Below are positions 6,414 to 14,735 of a stretch of DNA of 21,677 nucleotides, one piece after another. The DNA is from an uncultured Bacteroidota bacterium (lineage in GTDB: Bacteria > Bacteroidota > Bacteroidia > Flavobacteriales > Flavobacteriaceae). The position numbers were made by a program, and so were the translations under genes. The notes below the pieces were generated by a model. It was given only the letters and a program-made list of their open reading frames with translations, ran no database searches and was not told the DNA's origin. The stretch's first letter is position 1. Every line of letters begins with the position of its first letter. Where the stretch lies: positions 1 through 21,677 of the forward strand of contig CACEKL010000013.1 in the NCBI GenBank assembly GCA_902560025.1, in the 5' to 3' direction.

Positions 6414-7742
6414 ATGAAAAGACTTTTAATATACTTTACAATAGTTATCTCCTCTTTTTCTTATTCTCAAAAGAAAGCACTTGTTGGAGGTACATTAATT
6501 GATGGCTATGGAAATACCCCAATAACAGATAGCGTTATTTTAATTGATGGAGATATAATAACAGGGGTTGGAACAATTGAGACTCTAAGCATACCTGATA
6601 GTTATGAAATTATAAGTACTGAGGGAATGTCTGTATTACCTGGATTATGGGATATGCATGTTCACTTAATGATAAATGGACACTCAGACTATGGTTATTG
6701 GGATAGGACCTATCCTGAATTATTTCAAGATGTGATTATGCCTTCTTCTGCTCATCAATTATTAATGGCTGGTGTTACTAGTGCAAGAGATCTTGGAGGC
6801 CCTCTTCAAGAAAGCATCAATGTGAGAGATAAAATTAACTCAGGGGAAATACCTGGACCTACTATGTATGTTAGTGGTCCATTCATTCAAAAAAAACCAT
6901 ATCCAGGAACTGAGCTTTTTAGATGGGGAGTAGATGGAGAGAAAGATGCTAGAAAAAAAATTAGAATTTTGGCCGATGCAGGTGTTGATTGTATAAAACT
7001 TATTGACCAGGACCAGATGACATATGAGGAGTTAAGTGCAATTGTAGATGAAGCTCATAAACATAATCTTAAAGTTATTGCTCATTCTCATCGTCCAGAA
7101 GAAATTAGACTTGGTTTAAAAGCCGGAATAGACAATTTTGAACATACAGGATTATCATCAGCTCCAAGATATCCAGATGACGTAATTGAGATGATAAATG
7201 AAAGAACTGCACAAATGAATATAGGACCATTATTTTGGACTCCAACTATAGAGGGGCTATATAATTATACAGATTTAATTGATAGTAATGAGCACCTTGA
7301 TAATGAATCTTGGCATCTTGGACTACCTGATTCAATAATTACCGATATAAAAAATTCAATCAAAAAACCTGGTGAGTTACCATACTTCCAGCTAACTCCT
7401 ATTAGAAAACCAACTCTTAAAACAAAGTTTAATCAACTAAGAGAGGCAGGAGTTGTTATGCTAATTGGAACTGATAGTGGAATACCTATGAAGTTTCACT
7501 CGCAGAGTACATGGAATGAATTAGATGTATGGGTAAATGTAATGGGTGTAGATCCACTTGATGCAATTAAATCAGCTACATATTGGCCATCTTTTTTTAT
7601 GGGGGTTGACAATAAAGTTGGAACAATTTCAGTTGGTAAACAAGCAGATATAATTGCTGTAAAAGGAAATGTTTTAAAATATATTTCTCTGCTACAAAAT
7701 GTGAGTTTTGTAATGAAAAAAGGAGAAGTCGTAAAGAGATAA
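6414..7742 (+). CDS. Secreted metal-dependent amidohydrolase (imidazolonepropionase/dipeptidase-like)
   Basis: 442 residues with a signal peptide (M-K-R, hydrophobic core, S-Y-S-Q at about 16-19). The amidohydrolase TIM-barrel residues are all visible: M-H82-V-H84, Lys195 (C-I-K-L), H224-S-H226, H244 and D354 in G-T-D-S-G. N- and C-terminal strands form the usual small beta sandwich ('T-L-I-D-G...G-D-I-I-T-G-V' and 'G-T-I-S-V-G-K-Q-A-D-I-I-A-V'). Lys195 suggests a binuclear metal centre bridged by carboxylated lysine. Such exported members often split N-acyl amino acids, dipeptides or cyclic amides. It is the third gene of the operon starting at 4037, and its stop faces that of the YpdA gene 2 bases away with no terminator between. 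Confidence 0.85.
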   Translation: MKRLLIYFTIVISSFSYSQKKALVGGTLIDGYGNTPITDSVILIDGDIITGVGTIETLSIPDSYEIISTEGMSVLPGLWDMHVHLMINGHSDYGYWDRTYPELFQDVIMPSSAHQLLMAGVTSARDLGGPLQESINVRDKINSGEIPGPTMYVSGPFIQKKPYPGTELFRWGVDGEKDARKKIRILADAGVDCIKLIDQDQMTYEELSAIVDEAHKHNLKVIAHSHRPEEIRLGLKAGIDNFEHTGLSSAPRYPDDVIEMINERTAQMNIGPLFWTPTIEGLYNYTDLIDSNEHLDNESWHLGLPDSIITDIKNSIKKPGELPYFQLTPIRKPTLKTKFNQLREAGVVMLIGTDSGIPMKFHSQSTWNELDVWVNVMGVDPLDAIKSATYWPSFFMGVDNKVGTISVGKQADIIAVKGNVLKYISLLQNVSFVMKKGEVVKR

Positions 7743-7744
7743 AT

Positions 7745-8704
7745 TTAACTTTTTACTATATGTTTAATAATTTTCTCTGAATGATCACGAGAATTTTCAA
7801 TAAACCACTTATTAGTTTTAAGTCCACCACAAATTACTCCTGCTAAATAGACTCCATTTACGTTTGTTTCCATAGTATCCTCGTTATATTCTGGAGTTTT
7901 AAACTCATCACCATTTATATTTACTCCAAGTTTTTTAAGTATCTCGTAATTAGGTTGATAACCCGTCATAGCTAATACAAAATCATTATCAATCTCAGTT
8001 TTGCCTTTTGGAGATTTTATAATTATAGATTTCTCTTTAATCTCTTTTATTTCAGATTCGTAGTGTGCTTTTATCTCTCCACTTTTTATTCGATTAACTA
8101 TATCAGGTCTAACCCAATATTTAATATTTTCACCAATTTCTTTTTCTCTGATAATCATTGTAACACTATTTGCACCCTTTCTATAAGTATCAAGAGCAAC
8201 ATCAACAGCTGAATTACCAGCTCCAACTATTGCAATGTTCATTTTATAATAAGGATGTGATTCATTATAATAATGTAGAACCTTACTAAGCTCTTCCCCA
8301 GGAATATTTAATAGATATGGAATATCATAAAATCCAGTACATATGATAATTTTATTTGATTTAATAATTCCGTTTTGAGTATTTAACTCAAAATGTGATG
8401 TTTTATTTTTTATATCTAATACTTCGTTGTATAAATCAAGGTCAAGACTCCATGAGTCACAAACTCTTCTGTAATATTCTAGTGCTTCAGTTCTTGTGGG
8501 CTTAACATTATGTGAGATAAATGGGATATCTCCAATTTCTAGTTTATCAGAAGTAGAAAAAAAAGTTGTATTGACAGGATAGTTATAAATTGAATTGACA
8601 AGCATTCCTTTATCAATTATTTTATAATCTAAATTATTTTTTTTTGCTTCGATTCCACAAGCTAGACCAATTGGTCCAGCACCAATAATTATTAAGTCTT
8701 TCAT
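7745..8704 (-). CDS. ypdA: YpdA-family FAD/NAD(P)H reductase (putative bacillithiol disulfide reductase)
   Basis: 319 residues. Two Rossmann motifs are present: G8-A-G-P-I-G13 for FAD and G161-A-G-N-S-A for NAD(P)H. The family segment 'S-I-Y-N-Y-P-V-N-T-T-F-F-S-T-S-D-K-L-E-I-G-D-I-P-F' is very characteristic, as is 'P-T-R-T-E-A-L-E-Y-Y-R'. YpdA (Bdr) in Firmicutes reduces oxidised bacillithiol. Many Bacteroidota also carry it. In the staphylococcal enzyme, from memory, an active Cys14 sits in 'G-P-C-G'. Here the same place is Ile12, with the nearest cysteine at Cys16. The gene is divergent from a flavodoxin-fold oxidoreductase, with a TAAATTTG box upstream, which suggests a redox-maintenance pair. 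Family assignment is strong, but the exact substrate is uncertain. Confidence 0.87.
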   Translation of the reverse strand: MKDLIIIGAGPIGLACGIEAKKNNLDYKIIDKGMLVNSIYNYPVNTTFFSTSDKLEIGDIPFISHNVKPTRTEALEYYRRVCDSWSLDLDLYNEVLDIKNKTSHFELNTQNGIIKSNKIIICTGFYDIPYLLNIPGEELSKVLHYYNESHPYYKMNIAIVGAGNSAVDVALDTYRKGANSVTMIIREKEIGENIKYWVRPDIVNRIKSGEIKAHYESEIKEIKEKSIIIKSPKGKTEIDNDFVLAMTGYQPNYEILKKLGVNINGDEFKTPEYNEDTMETNVNGVYLAGVICGGLKTNKWFIENSRDHSEKIIKHIVKS

Positions 8705-8718
8705 AACATAAGTATGGA

Positions 8719-8726
8719 CAAATTTA
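8719..8726 (-). promoter_or_regulatory. Possible -7 box for the YpdA gene
   Basis: On the minus strand this reads TAAATTTG, an exact TAnnTTTG match, 14 bases before the ATG at 8704. No clear TTG -33 element was found, so chance remains possible. Confidence 0.35.
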
Positions 8727-8728
8727 TT

Positions 8729-8736
8729 TAATTTTG
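8729..8736 (+). promoter_or_regulatory. Possible -7 box for the flavodoxin-fold oxidoreductase gene
   Basis: TAATTTTG matches TAnnTTTG exactly and precedes the TTG start at 8760 by 23 bases. It is back to back with the minus-strand box at 8719, which gives a compact divergent promoter. The -33 element is not evident. Confidence 0.35.
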
Positions 8737-8759
8737 CTTACTAATTTTAATTTCTACCA

Positions 8760-9335
8760 TTGAATAATTTAGTAATAATTGGGCATCCAGATAAAAACTC
8801 TTTTTGCCACAATGGAATCTTTAAAACTATATCAAAGATTCTTGATGACCATCCAAATCAAAAACTTCAGACTGTGGATTTATATGAAGATAAACTTCAT
8901 AGAGATAAAAAAGAATTAATAGAAAAATATAAGGATCTGGTAACTTGGTCAGACAGAATATATTTTATCTCTCCAGTTTGGTGGTTTAGACTAACTCCGA
9001 AAATGGAAACATTTTTTGATGAAGTATTTACGCCCGGTTTTGCATATGAGTTTGTAAATATTACTAAGACATATGCCTATCCTAGATCATTTCTTAAAAA
9101 GAAAAAAATAAGATGTTATCTTACTCATGGTGCTCCCTCTCTTCCGGTTAAAACTATATATCTAAATTCAGTAAAACTTAGACTTGTACTTGGAGTATTT
9201 ACTTTTGTCTTTGGCTGGGGTGGTAATTGGAGTAACACTAAGCAATTTTGGTCAGTTCCATTTGTATCAGAAAAGAAAAGAATGAAATATCTTAGAGTAG
9301 TTGAAAAAGATTTAAGAAGAGATTGTAAAAAATAA
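8760..9335 (+). CDS. Flavodoxin-fold NAD(P)H oxidoreductase (quinone reductase/KefG-MdaB type)
   Basis: 191 residues, starting at a TTG; an in-frame stop lies 12 bases upstream, and no ATG occurs before the conserved first strand 'N-L-V-I-I-G-H-P'. The fold shows the PF02525 pattern: a phosphate-binding loop after strand 1 ('G-H-P-D-K-N-S-F'), 'V-D-L-Y-E-D', and the FMN-contact segment 'S-P-V-W-W-F-R-L-T-P-K-M-E-T-F-F-D-E-V'. This is followed by 'G-F-A-Y-E-F' and 'T-H-G-A-P'. Members carry FMN or FAD and make two-electron reductions of quinones or similar acceptors. The gene is divergent from the YpdA-like reductase, so both may serve thiol or quinone redox balance. Function beyond the family is not resolved. 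Confidence 0.85.
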   Translation: MNNLVIIGHPDKNSFCHNGIFKTISKILDDHPNQKLQTVDLYEDKLHRDKKELIEKYKDLVTWSDRIYFISPVWWFRLTPKMETFFDEVFTPGFAYEFVNITKTYAYPRSFLKKKKIRCYLTHGAPSLPVKTIYLNSVKLRLVLGVFTFVFGWGGNWSNTKQFWSVPFVSEKKRMKYLRVVEKDLRRDCKK

Positions 9336-9382
9336 GTAAACTTTTCTAAATCTTTTCTTTCTAATTTTAATAAATTATTGAT

Positions 9383-11659
9383 ATGAATCGATTTGTTTAC
9401 TTTTTACTCATTTTACTTATTTCTTGTTCTGACAGGGTTTCAATTATTGAAAATCAAGATTTTATTGAGATTAAAAATCGAGGAGGTAAAACATTAGGAT
9501 ATGATCCTCAATCTGGAGTAGAAATTTTAATTATTGATAATTTAGCTTTCAAAGATCTAAATAAAAACAATGAATTAGATGGTTATGAAGACTGGAGATT
9601 ACCTGTTGAAGATAGGGCTGAAGACTTAGCTAGAAAATTAACAATAGAAGATATTGCTGGATTAATGCTTTACAGTTCTCATCAATCAATTCCTGGGGAG
9701 AGTCAAGGTTGGCGTTCTGCAAAATATGATGGACAATCATTTGATGAGAGTGGAGCGGAACCCAGTGATTTATCGGATGAGCAAATAAAATTTATAAAAG
9801 AAGATAACCTTAGACATGTTTTAATTACAAGTGTTAAGAACTCAACCGTAGCAGCTAAATGGAATAATAATATTCAATCTCTTTCTGAATCAATTGGATT
9901 TGGAATTCCTGTAAATATTAGCTCTGATCCTAGACATGGAGATGACTCATATGCTGAATTTACAGCAGGTCAAGGCGGAAGAGTATCGTCCTGGCCAAGC
10001 TCACTTGGATTATCAGCAAGCTTTGATCCTAATCTTATGCAAGAATTTGGAAGAGTTGCCTCTATTGAGTATAGATCTTTGGGGATTGCAACTGCATTAT
10101 CTCCTCAAATTGATCTTGCATCAGATCCAAGATGGGGAAGGTTTGAAGGAACAATGGGTGAAGATCCAAATTTAGTATCGGATATGGCTAGATCATATGT
10201 GGATGGATTTCAATCTACTAAGACAAATGGGTGGGGAGTTAACAGTGTAAATACTATGATTAAACATTGGCCTGGTGGTGGAACAGGAGAGGGAGGAAGA
10301 GATGGACATTATGGCTTTGGCTCTTACGCAGTATATCCTGGAGATAATATTGAAGAGCACATGAAAATCTTTACAGATGGTGCATTAAATCTTAACGGAA
10401 ATACCTTAAAGGCTTCTGCTATAATGCCATATTATACAATTGCTGTGGGCAATGGAGAAAAAGTGGGATCAGCTTATAATAGCTATTTAATTAGTAATAT
10501 ACTTAGAGAAAAATATCAATATGATGGAGTATTATGTACTGATTGGGGAATAACAGGTGATGCATTTGCAGTTGATGTTTTTTTCTCTGGAAAGAGTTTT
10601 GGTGTTGAGAACCTAACAGTTGCAGAAAGACATTACAAAGCTCTTATGGCAGGTATGGATCAATTTGGTGGTAACAATGATATGATTCCAGTACTTGAAG
10701 CATTTGAAATTGGAGTTAAAGAGTATGGTGAAGAATACATGAGAAAAAGATTTGAGAAGTCTGCCGTCAGGTTATTAAAAAATATTTTTAATGTTGGACT
10801 TTTTGAAAACCCTTATTTAGACCCATATAAATCAAGTAAAGTAATTGCTTCTGAAGAATTTGATAAAATGGGTAAAGAAGCACAAAAAAAATCAATAGTA
10901 ATGTTAAAAAATGATGAAAATTCTTTGCCTATAACTTCAAGAAAAAAAGTTTATATGCCAATGAGAAAAGTTCCAAAAAGTATCAATTTTTTTGGACAAG
11001 AAACTCCTGAGAGTATGGAGCATAAATTAAATATCTTGACTGTCGAAGAGTATTACGATGTTGTTGATGATCCTGGTGAAGCTGATTTTGCAATAGTAAG
11101 TATTGAAAGTCCCGACAGTGGTTATGGATATAATAAATTAGATTTAGATATGGGAGGTAATGGCTATTTCCCAATTAACCTTCAATATAGCCCTTACACT
11201 GCTAATTTTGCAAGAGAAGTAAGTATTTCGGGAGGCAGTATTTTTGAAGACTTTAACAACAGATCTTACAACAATAAAAATATTAAAACAAAAAATGAGT
11301 CTGATATGAAGCTTGTTCATGAGACTTATAAATTGATGAATGGTAAACCTTTAATTTTAATTGTAAGGGTTTATAACCCATTGGTTTTTTCTGAAATCGA
11401 GCCATATGCTTCATCAATTTTAGTTGACTTTGGTGTAGAGTCAAAATCAATGTTGGAATTATTATCAGGAAAATTTGAACCATCAGGATTACTTCCCTTC
11501 CAAATGCCTATTGATATGAAAACTGTAGAACTTCAAAAAGAAGATATTCCACGTGATATGATTCCTTATATTGATTCAAAAGGTAATGAATATGATTTTG
11601 CATATGGAATGAATTGGAAAGGAGTAATAAATGATAAACGAGTCAAAAAATATAAATAA
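9383..11659 (+). CDS. Glycoside hydrolase family 3 lipoprotein (beta-glucosidase/xylosidase type)
   Basis: 758 residues. A lipoprotein signal peptide ends at L-I-S-C (Cys14). After a short linker comes an EF-hand-like acidic loop (D58-x-N-x-N-x-E-L-D-G-Y-E69) followed by 'D-W-R', seen in many Bacteroidota GH3 enzymes. The catalytic (alpha/beta)8 domain shows 'D-P-R-W-G-R', 'T-M-G-E-D-P', 'K-H-W-P-G-G-G' (K294-H295) and the nucleophile Asp387 in 'L-C-T-D-W-G'. The C-terminal alpha/beta sandwich (from about 500) holds the acid/base residue, not pinned down here. There is no PA14 or FnIII domain. It likely removes beta-linked glucose or xylose from oligosaccharides or glycosides in the periplasm. 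The DUF1643 gene follows after 9 bases. Confidence 0.92.
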   Translation: MNRFVYFLLILLISCSDRVSIIENQDFIEIKNRGGKTLGYDPQSGVEILIIDNLAFKDLNKNNELDGYEDWRLPVEDRAEDLARKLTIEDIAGLMLYSSHQSIPGESQGWRSAKYDGQSFDESGAEPSDLSDEQIKFIKEDNLRHVLITSVKNSTVAAKWNNNIQSLSESIGFGIPVNISSDPRHGDDSYAEFTAGQGGRVSSWPSSLGLSASFDPNLMQEFGRVASIEYRSLGIATALSPQIDLASDPRWGRFEGTMGEDPNLVSDMARSYVDGFQSTKTNGWGVNSVNTMIKHWPGGGTGEGGRDGHYGFGSYAVYPGDNIEEHMKIFTDGALNLNGNTLKASAIMPYYTIAVGNGEKVGSAYNSYLISNILREKYQYDGVLCTDWGITGDAFAVDVFFSGKSFGVENLTVAERHYKALMAGMDQFGGNNDMIPVLEAFEIGVKEYGEEYMRKRFEKSAVRLLKNIFNVGLFENPYLDPYKSSKVIASEEFDKMGKEAQKKSIVMLKNDENSLPITSRKKVYMPMRKVPKSINFFGQETPESMEHKLNILTVEEYYDVVDDPGEADFAIVSIESPDSGYGYNKLDLDMGGNGYFPINLQYSPYTANFAREVSISGGSIFEDFNNRSYNNKNIKTKNESDMKLVHETYKLMNGKPLILIVRVYNPLVFSEIEPYASSILVDFGVESKSMLELLSGKFEPSGLLPFQMPIDMKTVELQKEDIPRDMIPYIDSKGNEYDFAYGMNWKGVINDKRVKKYK

Positions 11660-11668
11660 ACATTCATA

Positions 11669-12121
11669 TTGATTCGAGAAGCAAAATTCTGTAATACTAA
11701 GAAAAATAGATATTTTCTAAAAAGAGAATGGGATAATTCTAAAGGGTTACTTCTATATATTATGTTGAATCCTTCAGTTGCTGATGAAATAAAAGACGAT
11801 CCAACAATTCGTCGTTTGATAAATTTTACAAAGAAGTTTGACTATGGTGGATTTTTAGTTGGTAATATTTTTACAAAAATCACACCAAATCCAAAAGATA
11901 TTGATAGATCAAAAGGAATATCAGATAAAAACTTTGAAGAGCTTTTTAAATTAATAAATAAAGTTGATCAAATAGTTTATGCATGGGGTAATACCGTTGA
12001 AGAACCTAAACTATTAAAAGAATTAGTTTTAAGTCCTAAATGTTTTGGAAAAAATCTTAATGGAACTCCAAAACACCCACTATATATCCCTAAAAATTCT
12101 AAGCTTATTGCTTACAGATAA
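11669..12121 (+). CDS. DUF1643 protein
   Basis: 150 residues, TTG start. No ATG occurs before the conserved opening 'N-R-Y-F-L-K-R-E-W'; the next ATG would cut it off. DUF1643 hallmarks are present: 'M-L-N-P-S-V-A-D-E-I-K-D-D-P-T-I-R-R', 'G-G-F-L-V-G-N-I-F', 'V-Y-A-W-G-N', and the terminal 'G-T-P-K-H-P-L-Y-I'. The family has no settled function and is probably cytoplasmic. It lies 9 bases after the GH3 gene on the same strand, so co-transcription is likely, although no functional link is apparent. Its last 10 bases overlap the end of the convergent SGNH gene. Confidence 0.85.
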   Translation: MIREAKFCNTKKNRYFLKREWDNSKGLLLYIMLNPSVADEIKDDPTIRRLINFTKKFDYGGFLVGNIFTKITPNPKDIDRSKGISDKNFEELFKLINKVDQIVYAWGNTVEEPKLLKELVLSPKCFGKNLNGTPKHPLYIPKNSKLIAYR

Positions 12122-13224
12122 TTAATTAATTGAAGTTCTTTGAATTTTTTGACTAAAAAGTCAGAGTATCTAATAAAGCCAAGATCTGTAAAATGGACTG
12201 CATCAACAGTTCCTTCAAAATCGTCTCCTAGAGCACTTTGGGTCTCTAGATAAAAAATATTGTTATACCCATTATTAATCATTTTATCATATTGAGTTTT
12301 TAATGCATTATTCATTTCACTAGTTCCCTTAATTGCATTTTTGTCCAATGCGGTAAGAGGGGATGTGAATAAATCAACTAGGATTATAGGTGTATTAGGA
12401 TCCTTGCTTCTAATAGTATCAATTAAAGGAATTGTATTGCTTGAAACCAGATCGGGATACATGTTAGGCATACATTCTATTACATAAAAAATCGGATTTG
12501 AATCGGATATTAAATTAGCTATTGGTTCCTCCATTCTTCCATTACCACTAAATCCAAAATTAATGACATCTCGATCAAGCTGTCTTGATATTATATTAGT
12601 ATGAGCCATTCCAGGTCTTGATGCACACGCCCCTTGAGTTATACTTGTTCCATAAAAAACGATTGGTTTTTTTTCATTGCTCTTAGGCTTCTTTACATAA
12701 CTTAAACTATCAACTCCAATTTCAATATTTTTTATACCATCATATAGTGGAAGGAATACCTTGTATTCTCTTAACTCATTATCCATATTTTCAACAAGTT
12801 TATATTCATTGTTAAAACCTACAGGTACTCCAGTATTTATATATTGCCACTCGTCATTATCCTTAAAATATAAATCAACTCCTTTAATTCCAGTATCTGG
12901 CATATGATCCATACTGAAATTATTGAGTACTTCCCATTTTGCAGTTATTACAGATGAGTTTGAAAGGAACCTAATTGATAATCCAGATGAATGTTTTGAT
13001 AAATCCCAAACAGGTTCTCTTACTATTTCTTTATATGAGGCTGGTAATCTATCATATCTATTTTCTTTTAATGAATCATGAATAAAAGTACCTTCTAAAA
13101 GGAATGATTCTTCTCCATAATATTTAATGTTATTAAAGTCACATGAGTATAATATGTTATTACAATTTTCCTCTTGACATCCAATAAGAAAAAGTAATGA
13201 TAAGCAAAGAAATATTCTTTTCAC
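12112..13224 (-). CDS. SGNH/GDSL hydrolase lipoprotein with N-terminal beta domain
   Basis: 370 residues with a lipoprotein signal peptide (lipobox L-I-G-C, Cys16). Residues of about 25-180 form a beta-rich N-terminal domain as in SGNH_hydro_3-type esterases ('V-W-D-L', 'G-V-D-L-Y'). The catalytic domain has Ser194 in 'F-Y-G-T-S-I-T-Q-G', an oxyanion Gly/Asn in 'G-F-S-G-N-G', Asn254 in 'C-M-P-N-M', and D341-A-V-H344 near the end, so the S-G-N-H set is complete. Relatives are carbohydrate esterases or acylhydrolases. It is last in a three-gene operon with another SGNH esterase (16-base gap) and a DUF1080 hydrolase, which supports deacylation of glycans or glycosides outside the cytoplasm. Confidence 0.88.
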   Translation of the reverse strand: MKRIFLCLSLLFLIGCQEENCNNILYSCDFNNIKYYGEESFLLEGTFIHDSLKENRYDRLPASYKEIVREPVWDLSKHSSGLSIRFLSNSSVITAKWEVLNNFSMDHMPDTGIKGVDLYFKDNDEWQYINTGVPVGFNNEYKLVENMDNELREYKVFLPLYDGIKNIEIGVDSLSYVKKPKSNEKKPIVFYGTSITQGACASRPGMAHTNIISRQLDRDVINFGFSGNGRMEEPIANLISDSNPIFYVIECMPNMYPDLVSSNTIPLIDTIRSKDPNTPIILVDLFTSPLTALDKNAIKGTSEMNNALKTQYDKMINNGYNNIFYLETQSALGDDFEGTVDAVHFTDLGFIRYSDFLVKKFKELQLINYL

Positions 13225-13240
13225 TTTCTAAATTCTTAGG

Positions 13241-13936
13241 CTAATTAATAAATTTTATCATTTGATTAGCAATTAATTTATTGCCCTGTTCATTGAGGTG
13301 AACTCCATCAGTAGTTAAAATTCCAGCTGCATCATTATTTATGTTATTTTCAGCTAAATAATCCATGAAAATTTTTCTAAGATCAAGTAATTCAGTTTCG
13401 TATTCATTTGAAAGTTTTCTTACAACTTCAGAAAATGTATCAAGGTCACCATTCATCTTCTCCATTGTTTCGACATCTTTAAACTGATTACCAAGCACAA
13501 AATCTCCAGTATTCTCACCAATTACAGTTGGAGTACACAAAACTATTTTTGAGCCTAGTGACTTTATATCAGATATAATTGTTCTTAATCCTTTTTCATA
13601 TAGATCAATATCGGAACCAGTGCCAAAATCATACTTATGCCAGACATCATTTATGCCAATGTATATAAATACTATATCTGGATTAAGATCTATTACATCT
13701 GCTTTATATCTTGTAAGAAGATTAGAAACTTTATGTCCACCAATTCCTTTACCAACAAGTTCAAATTCTTCTTGACTTAGATTTTGTCTCAATAAACTAA
13801 TAAAACCATCGTCAAAACTTTCTCCTTGCTCAGTTATAGAATCACCTAAAAAAATAATTTTTGTTGATTGATTTTCTGTCCTGTCATCACAACTTGCAAG
13901 TAACAATGCTGAAATTAAAAAAATAATTTTCCTCAT
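13241..13936 (-). CDS. SGNH/GDSL esterase lipoprotein
   Basis: 231 residues. The signal peptide ends with lipobox L-A-S-C (Cys16). The compact SGNH fold begins at once: Ser33 in 'L-G-D-S-I-T', Gly block 'G-K-G-I-G-G-H', Asn96 in 'I-G-I-N-D', and D210-G-V-H213. This is the typical length of a single-domain GDSL esterase (TesA/acetylxylan esterase-like group). It is likely periplasmic or surface-anchored and removes acetyl or other acyl groups. It lies 2 bases after the DUF1080 gene and 16 bases before a second, larger SGNH hydrolase. The two esterases differ strongly in sequence and domain plan, so they are not a recent duplication. Confidence 0.9.
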   Translation of the reverse strand: MRKIIFLISALLLASCDDRTENQSTKIIFLGDSITEQGESFDDGFISLLRQNLSQEEFELVGKGIGGHKVSNLLTRYKADVIDLNPDIVFIYIGINDVWHKYDFGTGSDIDLYEKGLRTIISDIKSLGSKIVLCTPTVIGENTGDFVLGNQFKDVETMEKMNGDLDTFSEVVRKLSNEYETELLDLRKIFMDYLAENNINNDAAGILTTDGVHLNEQGNKLIANQMIKFIN

Positions 13937-13938
13937 TA

Positions 13939-14667
13939 TTAAAGCTCTCTAATTTTTATATTTCTATATCTAACATCCCATCCGTGATCTTGTAGACCAA
14001 TTTTACCAGTTTTAAATTTTCCAAAAAAAGGAGCGTATGTGAAATACGGATGGTCAGGGACTAAGCCTTTAAAATATTCATCATTACTAAATTTTGATCG
14101 AGAAACCATTTCATCCCACTCAGGTCCATATAGTGGAAAAGAGTAGACAAACTCACCATTAAATGTTACTGACCCCTTATTTTTCTCATGATCAATTTTC
14201 AAAAGTAAATGATTCCATTCTCCATGAGGGTTAAATTTAATTTTTCCAATTGGCTTCATGTCATATAAAGCAGGAGCTTGATGATATAAAGTATTTGGAC
14301 AACAAAAATTATCATTGTCGAGTACTTGAATTTCAGGTCCAGTTTTCCATGCTGCATCAACTTCTGGTATCTCTACTACTTTAAAAAAAATCCCACTATT
14401 TCCTCCCTTTGGAATTTTCCATTCTATTGATAATTCAAAGTTTGTATAAGATTTATCTGTAACTATATCATTACCCCAACTAACATTATCATTCTTTGAT
14501 TTGAGAACCATTTCCCCATTTTCGATATACCAAGCATCACTCATCTTATCCTTATTATACTGATGCCATCCATTAAATGTTTTTCCGTCAAAAAGATATG
14601 TCCACTCAGAATTTTGAGAAAAACTAAATGAACTTATAAGCAAAAAAAATAGAATTGATTTTTTCAT
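13939..14667 (-). CDS. Secreted DUF1080 protein (3-keto-disaccharide hydrolase family)
   Basis: 242 residues from the ATG at 14667. That start gives a clean Sec signal peptide (M-K-K, hydrophobic core, S-F-S-Q). An in-frame ATG 27 bases upstream would add a poor leader. The domain matches PF06439: 'L-F-D-G-K-T-F-N-G-W', 'W-Y-I-E-N-G-E-M-V', 'F-E-L-S-I-E-W-K-I-P', 'G-N-S-G-I-F-F', 'G-P-E-I-Q-V-L-D' and 'I-G-L-Q-D-H-G'. It is a concanavalin-like beta sandwich. Some members split 3-keto-disaccharides or 3-keto-glycosides. The enzyme that would make the 3-keto group is not in this window. It is first in an operon with two SGNH esterases and faces the GH3/DUF1643 pair. Confidence 0.88.
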   Translation of the reverse strand: MKKSILFFLLISSFSFSQNSEWTYLFDGKTFNGWHQYNKDKMSDAWYIENGEMVLKSKNDNVSWGNDIVTDKSYTNFELSIEWKIPKGGNSGIFFKVVEIPEVDAAWKTGPEIQVLDNDNFCCPNTLYHQAPALYDMKPIGKIKFNPHGEWNHLLLKIDHEKNKGSVTFNGEFVYSFPLYGPEWDEMVSRSKFSNDEYFKGLVPDHPYFTYAPFFGKFKTGKIGLQDHGWDVRYRNIKIREL

Positions 14668-14735
14668 AATTTCTAAGTTAATAAAAGAAAACAAATAAAG
14701 GAAAATGATAGCCTAACTAGTTATAATAATTTAGT

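Noticed and set aside
13939..14694. Longer DUF1080 protein starting at 14694
   Set aside because: The extra nine residues spoil the signal peptide. The ATG at 14667 gives a standard M-K-K leader.
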